DNA of 24,390 bases from Deltaproteobacteria bacterium (GTDB lineage: Bacteria > Myxococcota_A > UBA9160 > UBA4427). The stretch covers positions 1 to 24,390 of the forward strand of contig DRKE01000527.1 in NCBI GenBank assembly GCA_011051925.1, given 5' to 3'. The number at the start of each line of letters is the position of its first letter. Positions within the stretch are counted from its first letter, which is position 1. The notes under the pieces are model-generated. The model saw only the letters and a program-made list of their open reading frames with translations. It was not told the DNA's origin and ran no database searches. The position numbers and the translations under genes were made by a program. Below, piece by piece: positions 11,648 to 19,088 of this stretch.

Positions 11648-14191
11648 TCAATCGCAATCGCCTTCCAGGATCGGAAGCAGGATCACGACCCGAGTGCCCT
11701 CTCCGGGAATCGAATCGATCCGGATCTCGCCGCCATGATCGGTGATGATTCCATGGGCGACGGACAGACCGAGGCCCGTCCCGCCCGAACGCGTCCGCGT
11801 GGAGTAGAATGGAACGAAGAGATGCTCGCGTGCTTCGTCGTCGAAGCCGCGACCGTTGTCGAGGATCTCGATCTCCGCCGATTTGTCCACCTGCCGGAGC
11901 GTCACGGAGATCGTCACGCTGGTCTCGCGCGACTCGATCGCGTTCCGGAGGATGTTCACGATCGCCTGCTCGATCTCGATCGGGCTGATCCGGGCGCGGA
12001 TCTCCTCGGTCGGCGTATGGACCAGGACGATGGAGTCGTGATCTTCGGCGTAGGGGGCGATCGCCCGATGGGCCCGGCGAATCACCCGGCTCAGATCCTC
12101 GCTCCATTTCGCCGTCGGTTCGTCCCGGGAGAAGAGCAGCATGCTCTTCACGATCCGGGCACAGCGACGCGCCTCGACCAGATTCGCCTGCAGGGCCTCC
12201 TCGAAGATCCGGGGGGCGTCATCGTCGTCTCGACAGAGCAGGGCATACTCGGTGCTGTTGAGGATGGCGCCGATCGGATTGTTGATCTGGTGGGCGACGC
12301 CGGCTGCCAGGGTGCCGACCGCCGCCAGGCGATCGGCTTCCGCCAGTCTTCCCCTGGATTCGATGAGCTCGTTCGTACGGATGGCGATCGTTTCCTCGAG
12401 TTCCTTCTGGTATCGCGCGATGTAGGCTTCGGCGCGAACCCGTTCGCTCAAGTCGACCGCGATCGCCATGGCGAAGCGGGGCCCCAGGCTGGCCGCGCCG
12501 ATCAGCATCATGATCTCCTCTCCCGTCCGACTCCGGAAGGTCTTCTCGAAGGGCAATGCCACGCCATTCTGCTCGAGCTCGTTGAGAGCGGTCCGATCGG
12601 CGACGGAGGGTTGATCCTCGGGCGAGATCGCCATCCAGTCGAGCGGCAGATCCGCCTGGGAACAACCGAGGGCAGACAGGAAGGCATCATTCGCTTCGTG
12701 GATCATCCCGTTGCCCTTGAAGTAGAACACGCCCACGATGTTCGAATCGACGAGGGTCCGGAGATGTTCCTCGCCCCGGCGCAGGGTATTCTCCAATTCG
12801 ACCTGCTTCGTGACATCCATGCTGGCGCCGTTCATGCGGCCGGGCTCTCCGTCGTCCCGGAACTCGCGCTCTCCGACCGTGCGGATGTAGCGGAGTTCGC
12901 CATCGTTCGGTCGTCGGATCCGATAGACGATCTCGAAGACGGATCTCTGTCGGTCCGCTTCCCTCGATCGGACGAAGACCTGGTCGAGATCGTCCGGATG
13001 CAGGATCGATTCGATCTCGGCGAGATCGATCTCGTTCCGGTTTCCGGGCAGTCCGAACAGGCGAAGCATCTCCGTCGAGCAGTAGATCTTCTTCGTCTTC
13101 GGATCGTATTCCCAGCTTCCGAGGCTCGCGATCCTCTCTGCGCGGGCCAGTCGCCGCTCGTTCCGCTCGATCGCGCTTTCTCTCGCTCGCCGCTCCGTCA
13201 CGTCGCGCGTGAAGATCAGGATACGCAATTCGTTCGAGGCCGTCCGATAGGTCGTGCCCGTCGATTCGAACCAGCGCTCGGAGCCGTCTTGAACGACGAC
13301 CCGATTGGTCTCGGGGAGGGAAATCGCGACCGCATCTTCGGTGATGCGCCCCTTTTCGCGGAGCGAGCGGAGAACGGGGGAGTTTTCGTCGAGTTCAAGG
13401 AAGTCGAAGGCATTCCGGCCGATCAGCTCGCTGGCAGGAAAGCCGGTCTCCCTCGCCACGTTCCCGCTCACATAGAGCATCGTTCCCCGATCATCGGCCT
13501 CCACGATGAGATCACGAGCCGACTCGGCGAGGATGTTCAGCCGTTTCGCGTAGGCTTCGGCTTCCCTCGCGCGATCCGCCGCGCCCGCGAGCCGGTGGAT
13601 GTAGAGGGCGGCCTGGAGCGAAAACAGGGGGAGGCCGACGAGTGACCAGGGTGCCCACATCACGAGAATCGGCAGACCGACCATATGCGTCGTCGCATCG
13701 AGCGCCTCGACGATCGCGAGGGCGACGAAGCCGAGTGCGAGAAAGGAATCGGTCAGCGAGCGTTTTCCATTCCGGCGCGGGCAGTGGCGCCAGATGGTGG
13801 TCGCGGCGAAGAGAGCGAAGCCCGGCTCGAGAGTCCCTGCGAGCAGGTCCGCGCCGAGGGGCAGCCCGGCCTGGAAGAAGGCCAGGCGCGAGACCCCGAG
13901 CAGGAAGCCCAGCGGGAGCACCCAGGTCGGTCCCGGGCGACCGACATGTGCATGGGCTCCGAGGACCATCAAGGGCGTCACGAGAGAGCCGAAGAAATAC
14001 GAGACGGGGCCGAGCGAAGAGCCTTCCGGAATCCCCAGGCTGATGCAGGCACCGCCCAGGAACGCGGCCCAGCCGAAGAGCCAGTAGCCGAGCGGACGCG
14101 GGCCGCCATGCAGAGCGATGCACCCGATCACGGTGAGCACCGCGCCTACTGAAGCGAACAAGGCGATCGCCAACGTAGAGAGCGAGTCCAC
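11648..14191 (-). CDS. Orphan membrane sensor histidine kinase with three PAS domains, 847 aa
   Basis: An inner-membrane sensor kinase of 847 aa. Residues 1-205 hold about seven hydrophobic spans, resembling 7TM/MASE-type sensory regions. Three PAS domains follow at about 218-330, 350-460 (with the PAC-like FRDDGEPGRMNGASMDVT) and 475-583, joined by short coiled coils. The HisKA phosphoacceptor is H634 in GVAHQINNPIGAILN. The ATPase domain shows the N box (N746/N750), G1 DNGRGF (778-783), the F box FVPFYS and G2 GGTGLGLSVAHG (803-814), so it should be active. The start is GTG 14191, backed by GAGGAG 5-6 nt upstream; longer frames would cross the bioA promoter. No receiver domain or adjacent response regulator is seen, so its partner is encoded elsewhere. 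The signal is unknown. It is divergent from bioA. Confidence 0.92.
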   Translation of the reverse strand: MDSLSTLAIALFASVGAVLTVIGCIALHGGPRPLGYWLFGWAAFLGGACISLGIPEGSSLGPVSYFFGSLVTPLMVLGAHAHVGRPGPTWVLPLGFLLGVSRLAFFQAGLPLGADLLAGTLEPGFALFAATTIWRHCPRRNGKRSLTDSFLALGFVALAIVEALDATTHMVGLPILVMWAPWSLVGLPLFSLQAALYIHRLAGAADRAREAEAYAKRLNILAESARDLIVEADDRGTMLYVSGNVARETGFPASELIGRNAFDFLELDENSPVLRSLREKGRITEDAVAISLPETNRVVVQDGSERWFESTGTTYRTASNELRILIFTRDVTERRARESAIERNERRLARAERIASLGSWEYDPKTKKIYCSTEMLRLFGLPGNRNEIDLAEIESILHPDDLDQVFVRSREADRQRSVFEIVYRIRRPNDGELRYIRTVGEREFRDDGEPGRMNGASMDVTKQVELENTLRRGEEHLRTLVDSNIVGVFYFKGNGMIHEANDAFLSALGCSQADLPLDWMAISPEDQPSVADRTALNELEQNGVALPFEKTFRSRTGEEIMMLIGAASLGPRFAMAIAVDLSERVRAEAYIARYQKELEETIAIRTNELIESRGRLAEADRLAAVGTLAAGVAHQINNPIGAILNSTEYALLCRDDDDAPRIFEEALQANLVEARRCARIVKSMLLFSRDEPTAKWSEDLSRVIRRAHRAIAPYAEDHDSIVLVHTPTEEIRARISPIEIEQAIVNILRNAIESRETSVTISVTLRQVDKSAEIEILDNGRGFDDEAREHLFVPFYSTRTRSGGTGLGLSVAHGIITDHGGEIRIDSIPGEGTRVVILLPILEGDCD

Positions 14192-14235
14192 AGGATCTCC
14201 TCGCGAGGATGTCGGGCGACAACGGGACCGGGCGA

Positions 14236-14241
14236 AGTATA
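14236..14241 (-). promoter_or_regulatory. -10-like TATACT upstream of the kinase gene
   Basis: The minus strand reads TATACT here, 44 nt before the GTG start at 14191, the spacing expected for a -10 element with a short leader. No good -35 is seen. Confidence 0.3.
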
Positions 14242-14278
14242 CGCGACCCGGGTGGGATCTCTCCGGGCTGATTCGCGC

Positions 14279-14284
14279 TAAGCT
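14279..14284 (+). promoter_or_regulatory. -10-like TAAGCT upstream of bioA
   Basis: TAAGCT followed by C lies 30 nt before ATG 14315 in the 123-bp bioA/kinase divergent gap. It gives a short leader. No biotin-operon operator that I recognise is visible. Confidence 0.25.
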
Positions 14285-14314
14285 CGATTTCATGGCTTCG
14301 GGTCCAGGATCCGC

Positions 14315-15586
14315 ATGAAAACCCTCGTCGATCGGGATCGGGAGGTCGTCTGGCATCCCTACGCGCCCCCCGTGGCGAGTCCGCTCTTCGCCGTCGAGCG
14401 AGCCGAGGGGGTGCGGTTCTGGCTCGACGATGGTCGTGAGCTGATTGATGGGATGTCGTCCTGGTGGTCGGCCATCCACGGCTATCGCCATCCCACGATC
14501 GAAGCCGCGATCAAGGCCCAGCTGGGCCGGCTGCCTCATGTGATGTTTGGCGGGTTGACCCACGAGTCGGCCGTTCGGCTATGCGAGCGGCTGGTCGAGT
14601 CGTCTCCCGAGGGTCTCGAGCGAGTCTTCCTGAGCGATTCGGGCTCCGTGGCTGTCGAGGTCGCGATCAAGATGGCCCTCCAGGTCTGGCAGGCTCGTGG
14701 TCGACCCCAGCGGCGCCGATTGCTCACGCTTCGGGGCGGGTACCACGGCGACACCTTCGGAGCGATGGCCGTCTGTGATCCGGTCACGGGGATGCATGGT
14801 CTCTTCGAAGACGCCCTCGCGCGTCACTTCTTCTCCGAAAGGCCGACCTGCCGGTTCGGGGAACCCTGCTCGGACGAACAATTCGAGGACTTCACGCGGC
14901 TTCTCGAGATGCACGAGGGGGAGATCGCGGCCGTCATCCTCGAGCCCATCGTCCAGGGGGCCGGCGGGATGTGGTTCTATTCGGCCGAGTTCCTGCGCCG
15001 CGTGCGCGAGCGCTGCGACGAGACCGGCGTCCTGCTGATTGCCGACGAGATCGCGACGGGCTTCGGCCGGACGGGCCGGCTTTTCGCCTGCGAACACGCG
15101 GGGATCTCGCCGGACATCCTTTGCCTCGGAAAAGCCCTGACCGGTGGGACGCTGACCCTCGCCGCGACCCTCGCGAGCCGGGATGTCGCCTCGAGTCTGG
15201 GGAAAGGCGATCCCGGCGTCTTCATGCACGGTCCGACCTTCATGGGCAACGCCCTCGCCTGTGCGGCGGCGAACGCGAGCCTCGATCTCCTCGATGAGGG
15301 CGAGTGGAAGCTCCGGGTTGCGGCCATCGAATCGTGGCTCGAGGCGGGGCTCGCTCCTTGTCGATCGCTGCCCGCGGTCGTCGACGTGCGCGTGCTCGGT
15401 GCGATCGGTGTCGTCGAGTTGCACGAACCCGTCGACATGGCCGTCGTCCAGCCCGCCTTCGTGGAGGAAGGCGTATGGATCCGGCCCTTCGGACGGCTCG
15501 TCTACACGATGCCCCCCTTCGTGACCGGGGCCGAGGACGTGGCGCGGATCTGTAGCGCGATCCATCGTGTGGTCGCCACGATCTGA
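14315..15586 (+). CDS. bioA: Adenosylmethionine-8-amino-7-oxononanoate aminotransferase (DAPA synthase), 423 aa
   Basis: This PLP enzyme makes 7,8-diaminopelargonate from 8-amino-7-oxononanoate, with S-adenosylmethionine as amino donor, in biotin synthesis (cytoplasm). The length of 423 aa is close to the usual 425-430. Marks include WHPYAP near the N-terminus, DGMSSWWSAIHGYRHP (substrate-side Trp residues), GGYHGDTFGAM, IADEIATGFGRTG with D244 for the PLP ring nitrogen, K273 in LCLGKALTGG for the Schiff base, and MHGPTFMGNALACAAA. AGGA at 14306-14309 supports ATG 14315. No other bio gene lies beside it, so the pathway is scattered. A strong hairpin follows the stop by about 60 bp. Confidence 0.95.
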   Translation: MKTLVDRDREVVWHPYAPPVASPLFAVERAEGVRFWLDDGRELIDGMSSWWSAIHGYRHPTIEAAIKAQLGRLPHVMFGGLTHESAVRLCERLVESSPEGLERVFLSDSGSVAVEVAIKMALQVWQARGRPQRRRLLTLRGGYHGDTFGAMAVCDPVTGMHGLFEDALARHFFSERPTCRFGEPCSDEQFEDFTRLLEMHEGEIAAVILEPIVQGAGGMWFYSAEFLRRVRERCDETGVLLIADEIATGFGRTGRLFACEHAGISPDILCLGKALTGGTLTLAATLASRDVASSLGKGDPGVFMHGPTFMGNALACAAANASLDLLDEGEWKLRVAAIESWLEAGLAPCRSLPAVVDVRVLGAIGVVELHEPVDMAVVQPAFVEEGVWIRPFGRLVYTMPPFVTGAEDVARICSAIHRVVATI

Positions 15587-15648
15587 CGTGATCCGGCATC
15601 CGCCGGCCGACTCGGACGGATCGCGTTCGTGGAGGTCTCGGCCTCCTG

Positions 15649-15683
15649 GGCCCCCCGCCCGGACGCACTCCGGACGGGGGGCC
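15649..15683 (+). terminator. Strong GC hairpin downstream of bioA
   Basis: Arms 15649-15663 and 15669-15683 pair at 14 of 15 positions around a 5-nt loop (CGCAC). It begins 62 bp after the bioA stop. There is no T run, so termination is inferred from stem strength and position. Confidence 0.5.
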
Positions 15684-16219
15684 ACTGATGCGGCTGTCCC
15701 TTCGGACAACTTGGCCGCAGGGATCTCCCTCGAGATCTCCCCGCTTCGTCTCCGGCAGATGCGAACCGGAGGGCGTCCTTGAAGATCGTTCGTTCGAAGA
15801 CTTCGCCGAGAGAGGCGACGACGGCCGTCGGCGTGCTCGCATTCCAGGGTCGGGATCTTCGCGCCCACTTCGATTGGGACGCCCCTCCTGTCCGCAGCGC
15901 GACGACCGTCGTCGCTCGAATCCTCCCGATCCGGGCGAAACCCGACCGCGTTCCCTGATGATCCGATCGGCGGGCTCGTCCGGGGGGTGGGAACGATCCG
16001 TCCTGCCGATCGGCACACGCGGTCTGGCGATGGGAAGAATCCGAAGTCGATCGTGTTAGTTCGATGTCCATATGGATCCATCAAAGCATGGGAGACGCGG
16101 AATGCAATCCAAAAATGTCGAATAACAAAAGAATTCCGGATCCGGTCCAGAACGTGGGGAACGGACAACCCTGAAAAGTCGGGACACCGATTGCAGCGCC
16201 TTCTTGACGAGCTGTCAGT

Positions 16220-16231
16220 TGACGGCCGTCA
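16220..16231. promoter_or_regulatory. Palindrome TGACGGCCGTCA, putative operator
   Basis: A perfect 12-bp palindrome, flanked by direct repeats of GTCAGT (16214-16219 and 16228-16233). Its core GACGGCCGTC also occurs at 15820-15829 in the same intergenic region. The sequence is operator-like, but no regulator gene is nearby. Confidence 0.3.
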
Positions 16232-16364
16232 GTGACGAGCGCCAGCGATCGGGTCGGCGTCGGGTGTCGAGCGGGTTCCCCGGAGATCGGCCCGCGGCGG
16301 ATCGGGTCCCGCGGATCGGTTTCCGACGCGATGCGGGACCCGCAACCCGGCGCGAGCCGCGAGC

Positions 16365-16407
16365 CGGAAGGCGGGCGGCCCCGGATTCCGGTCGGGGCCG
16401 CCTTCCG
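16365..16407. repeat. GC-rich inverted repeat upstream of the dehydrogenase pair
   Basis: GGCGGCCCCG (16374-16383) and CGGGGCCGCC (16393-16402) pair perfectly over a 9-nt loop. The stem continues with CGGAAG-type pairing on the outside past a short bulge. This is the strongest hairpin on the right side of the 1-kb gap; a terminator or structured-RNA role is possible. Confidence 0.45.
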
Positions 16408-16435
16408 ATCGGACGCCGCCCTCTGCAGGAAGCGC

Positions 16436-16480
16436 CCGAGGCCCCGTTCGCGCCCGTCTCCCGACCTCCGGGGCCTTCGG
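16436..16480. repeat. Second GC-rich inverted repeat
   Basis: CCGAGGCCCC (16436-16445) can pair with GGGGCCTTCGG (16470-16480) with one bulged base, across a 24-nt loop. It lies 28 bp after the previous hairpin. Confidence 0.35.
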
Positions 16481-16545
16481 AAGGGAATTCCGGACCCTTG
16501 ACCTCTAGTCAGATCCGGGACGCTACCGGGTACCGTCTCGATCGT

Positions 16546-16551
16546 TATGAT
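16546..16551 (+). promoter_or_regulatory. -10-like TATGAT upstream of the dehydrogenase pair
   Basis: TATGAT differs from TATAAT by one base and sits 42 nt before ATG 16594. A TTGACC hexamer at 16498-16503 is too far upstream to be its -35. Confidence 0.3.
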
Positions 16552-16593
16552 TGGGCCCCCGTGATTCAAGCGACCGATCTGGAGGAATGAGAG

Positions 16594-17781
16594 ATGGACC
16601 TTTCCTATACCCCCGAGCAGGAGCAATTCCGCGAAGAGGTCCGTAGCTGGATCGCCGAGGCGATGCCCGCGACGATGAAGAAGCATGCCGAAGACGGTGC
16701 CAACTTCGAGCACGCCGAGGTGATGGAATGGCACAAGATCCTCTATGAGAAGGGCTGGGTCGCGCCGAACTGGCCGGCGGAATACGGCGGGACGGGATGG
16801 GACGTCGCGCGGCGCTCGATCTTCCAGGAGGAATGCGTTCGGGCGAACGCGCCCTCGCTCTCGCCCTTCGGCCTCAGCATGGTCGGGCCGCTCATGATCC
16901 AGTACGGGACCGACGAGCAGAAGAAGCGATTCCTGCCGAAGATCCTGTCGGGGGAGGAGATCTGGTGTCAGGGATACTCCGAGCCGAACGCGGGATCCGA
17001 TCTGGCGAATCTCCAACTGCGGGCGGACAAGGACGGGGATGACTACATCCTGAACGGCCAGAAGACCTGGACGACCTATGCCCAGTATGCGGACTGGATC
17101 TTCGTCCTTTGTCGAACCGGTTTCGAGGGCAAGAAGCAGGAGGGGATCTCGTTCCTGCTCGCCGACATCCACAATACGGAGGGGATCGAGGTCAAGCCCT
17201 TCCTTACGACCGGCGGCACGCTCGCCTTTTCGGAGACCTGGTTCAAGAACGCGCGGGTACCCCAGGCCAATCGCGTCGGGCCGGAGAATGGCGGCTGGGC
17301 GATGGCCAAGGCACTGCTCGGGCACGAGCGGACCGGAATCGGAGGGATCGCCGAATCGGCGCGTGGCTTGATGCAGGTCAAGCAGATCGCCCAGAGGACA
17401 GCGGTCGGCAACTCCACGCTCTTCGATGACCCCGACTTCCGACGGCGGATCGCGAGAAAGGAAATGCGCCTGCGGGCGATCGAGATCTTCAATCTGCGCC
17501 AGCTGGCGGCGGCGCAGCTGGGGCATGCGCCCGGGGCGGAGAGTTCCGTCCTGAAGATCGTCGGGACCGAACTCCAGCAGGAGGTTTCGGAACTCTGCAT
17601 GGATGCGATGGGACACAATGCCATGGGCTGGCTCGATTCGCCCGAAGAGGCCCTGCCGAGCTATCAGCAGGCGGTGGCTTCGCAGTTCAACTACCTGCGT
17701 GCGGCGACCATCTACGGCGGATCCAACGAGATCCAGAAGAACATCATCGCGAAGCATCTGCTCCGGCTTCCGAGCGCCTGA
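16594..17781 (+). CDS. Acyl-CoA dehydrogenase, catalytic subunit of a probable heteromeric pair, 395 aa
   Basis: An FAD-dependent acyl-CoA dehydrogenase that introduces a 2,3-double bond into an acyl-CoA. The N-terminal helical domain starts MDLSYTPEQEQFREEVR. The FAD/substrate region has WCQGYSEPNAGSDLANL, the middle beta-domain has GQKTWTTYAQYADW, and the C-terminal domain ends IYGGSNEIQKNIIAKHLL. At the MCAD-type Glu376 position there is Gly (YGG). A candidate base is E245 in GHERTGIG, as in IVD/LCAD and in the active subunit of alpha2-beta2 steroid side-chain dehydrogenases such as ChsE4-ChsE5 (known). GGAGGA at 16581-16586 supports ATG 16594. A second, shorter dehydrogenase gene follows after 72 bp, which fits a two-subunit enzyme. 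The substrate is unknown; steroid side chains, branched or long acyl chains are options. Confidence 0.93.
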   Translation: MDLSYTPEQEQFREEVRSWIAEAMPATMKKHAEDGANFEHAEVMEWHKILYEKGWVAPNWPAEYGGTGWDVARRSIFQEECVRANAPSLSPFGLSMVGPLMIQYGTDEQKKRFLPKILSGEEIWCQGYSEPNAGSDLANLQLRADKDGDDYILNGQKTWTTYAQYADWIFVLCRTGFEGKKQEGISFLLADIHNTEGIEVKPFLTTGGTLAFSETWFKNARVPQANRVGPENGGWAMAKALLGHERTGIGGIAESARGLMQVKQIAQRTAVGNSTLFDDPDFRRRIARKEMRLRAIEIFNLRQLAAAQLGHAPGAESSVLKIVGTELQQEVSELCMDAMGHNAMGWLDSPEEALPSYQQAVASQFNYLRAATIYGGSNEIQKNIIAKHLLRLPSA

Positions 17782-17853
17782 TACCAGCGCCCGGGTTCGA
17801 GAGACAGAAGCGCCTGACGGAAGCGCGAGCGACAAGAGACAGAGGATGAAACG

Positions 17854-19005
17854 ATGAATTTCGATCTCACCGAAGAACAGCAGATGATCATGGACCAGGC
17901 CGCGAAATTCGTGGCGAACGAATCGCCGGTCAGCCGATTCCGGCAGCTGCGGGAAACCGAGCGCGGCTGGGAGCCCGAGATGTGGGCGAAGATGGCCGAA
18001 CAGGGCTGGCTCGCGATCGCGATCCCCGAGGAGCAGGGTGGCTTCGGAGGCAGCTTCGTCGACCTCGCGATCATCCTCGAACAGCTGGGGCGCGGTCTCG
18101 TTCCCGAGCCCTTCATCGCTTCCGCCGTCCTGGCGGGCGGGATCCTTTCGGATCTCGGCGACGATGCCCAGCGCGAGGCCTGGCTGAATCCCATGATCGA
18201 GGGCCGGACCTCGCTCGCCTTCGCCTATGCCGAGACCCAGAGTCGCTACAACCCCTCCGATTGCCTGACCCGCGCCGAGAAATCGGGCGGGGGTTGGACG
18301 CTTTCAGGCGAGAAGGTCTGGGTCCTGAACGGCCATGCCGCGGATCAGATCATCGTCGTCGCGCGGACGGGCGGAAGCCAGCTCGACGAGGCCGGCCTGT
18401 CGCTCTTCGTCATCGATGGAGAAGCGAAGGGACTCACGCGGATCCGGGTTCCCGGGATGGACGGACAGCGAACGGCGGTTCTGCGTCTCGATGGGGTCGA
18501 AGTCGGGGCCGATCGGCTGCTGGGTCGGGAGGGAGAAGCCTTCCCCTCGATCGAGAAGGCCATCGATCGGGGTGCCGCGGCCGCCTGCGCGGAAGGCCTG
18601 GGGCAGGTGCGCGAGCTCTTCGAGCGGACCGTCGCCTATCTGAAGGAACGGGAGCAGTTCGGTGTCCCGATCGGATCGTTCCAGGCCCTCCAACACGTCG
18701 CGAGTGACATGTACTCCGAAGTCGAGCTCTGCAGCTCTGCTTCGATTCTCGCCTCGATCCAGGCGGACAACCCCGACGAGGACACGCGAAAGGCGGACAT
18801 CTCGGCCGCCAAGCTCCAGCTGGCCGACGGCGGTTGGTTCGTCCAGGAGAACGCGATCCAGCTCTTCGGGGGAATCGGCATCACGGACGAACAGGACGAA
18901 GGGCTCTTCTTCAAGCGTCTTCGCGTCCTGAACGGCCTCTTCGGCGACGCCGATTGGCATGTCGCCCGGTTCCAGAGCCTGAAGGGCTTCGAGGCGATCG
19001 ACTGA
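17854..19005 (+). CDS. Acyl-CoA dehydrogenase, probable non-catalytic partner subunit, 383 aa
   Basis: A second dehydrogenase-fold protein of 383 aa beginning MNFDLTEEQQMIMDQAAKF. It has PEEQGGFGGSFVDLAIILEQLGRGLVPEPF, FAYAETQSRY at the FAD/substrate region, KEREQFGVPIGSFQALQH (FAD-binding Arg/Gln motif) and LFGGIGITDEQ followed by GLFFKRLRVLN. The residue aligned with E245 of the upstream enzyme is Asp (AIDRGAAAA), and no Glu is seen at the MCAD Glu376 position. This matches the small or non-catalytic member of FadE26/27-like pairs (known family), which completes the FAD site of its partner. ATG 17854 follows AGAGG at 17841-17845. It is very likely co-transcribed with the upstream gene and ends at a strong terminator hairpin. 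Confidence 0.9.
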   Translation: MNFDLTEEQQMIMDQAAKFVANESPVSRFRQLRETERGWEPEMWAKMAEQGWLAIAIPEEQGGFGGSFVDLAIILEQLGRGLVPEPFIASAVLAGGILSDLGDDAQREAWLNPMIEGRTSLAFAYAETQSRYNPSDCLTRAEKSGGGWTLSGEKVWVLNGHAADQIIVVARTGGSQLDEAGLSLFVIDGEAKGLTRIRVPGMDGQRTAVLRLDGVEVGADRLLGREGEAFPSIEKAIDRGAAAACAEGLGQVRELFERTVAYLKEREQFGVPIGSFQALQHVASDMYSEVELCSSASILASIQADNPDEDTRKADISAAKLQLADGGWFVQENAIQLFGGIGITDEQDEGLFFKRLRVLNGLFGDADWHVARFQSLKGFEAID

Positions 19006-19035
19006 ACGTCTGCGATCCCGTCGCGTCGCGATCTC

Positions 19036-19088
19036 GTCGCCGTCGCCGTCGAGCCATGGATTCGTTCCGTGGCTCGACCGACGGCGAC
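19036..19088. terminator. Long hairpin, bidirectional terminator between convergent genes
   Basis: Left arm 19036-19056 and right arm 19070-19088 form a 19-bp stem broken only by a 2-nt CC bulge, with a 13-nt loop. It fills the gap between the dehydrogenase stop (19005) and the convergent isomerase stop (19089), so it can serve both transcripts. There is no T run on either side. Confidence 0.65.

Larger units (their letters stand above)
15587..16593. other. About 1 kb gene-free region rich in palindromes and hairpins
   Basis: Open frames on both strands here lack family signatures and credible starts, so I call it non-coding. It contains the bioA-side hairpin, the palindrome CGACGGCCGTCG (15819-15830), the 17-bp GCGACGACCGTCGTCGC (15899-15915), and an AT-rich island at about 16055-16135 with nested CCATATGG and ATGGATCCAT. 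It also holds TGACGGCCGTCA (16220-16231), two GC-rich hairpins (16365-16407 and 16436-16480) and two copies of GAATTCCGGA (16131 and 16485). A promoter for the dehydrogenase pair should lie at its right end (TATGAT at 16546-16551). An unrecognised small RNA is possible. Confidence 0.5.

Noticed and set aside
11588..13645. A 685-codon + strand frame opposite the histidine kinase
   Set aside because: The kinase motifs are intact on the minus strand and the + frame shows no domain. This is codon-bias mirroring.
15502..16071. A 189-codon minus-strand frame in the 1-kb gap
   Set aside because: No SD or domain, and it runs into the end of bioA. It is kept only as part of the gene-free region.
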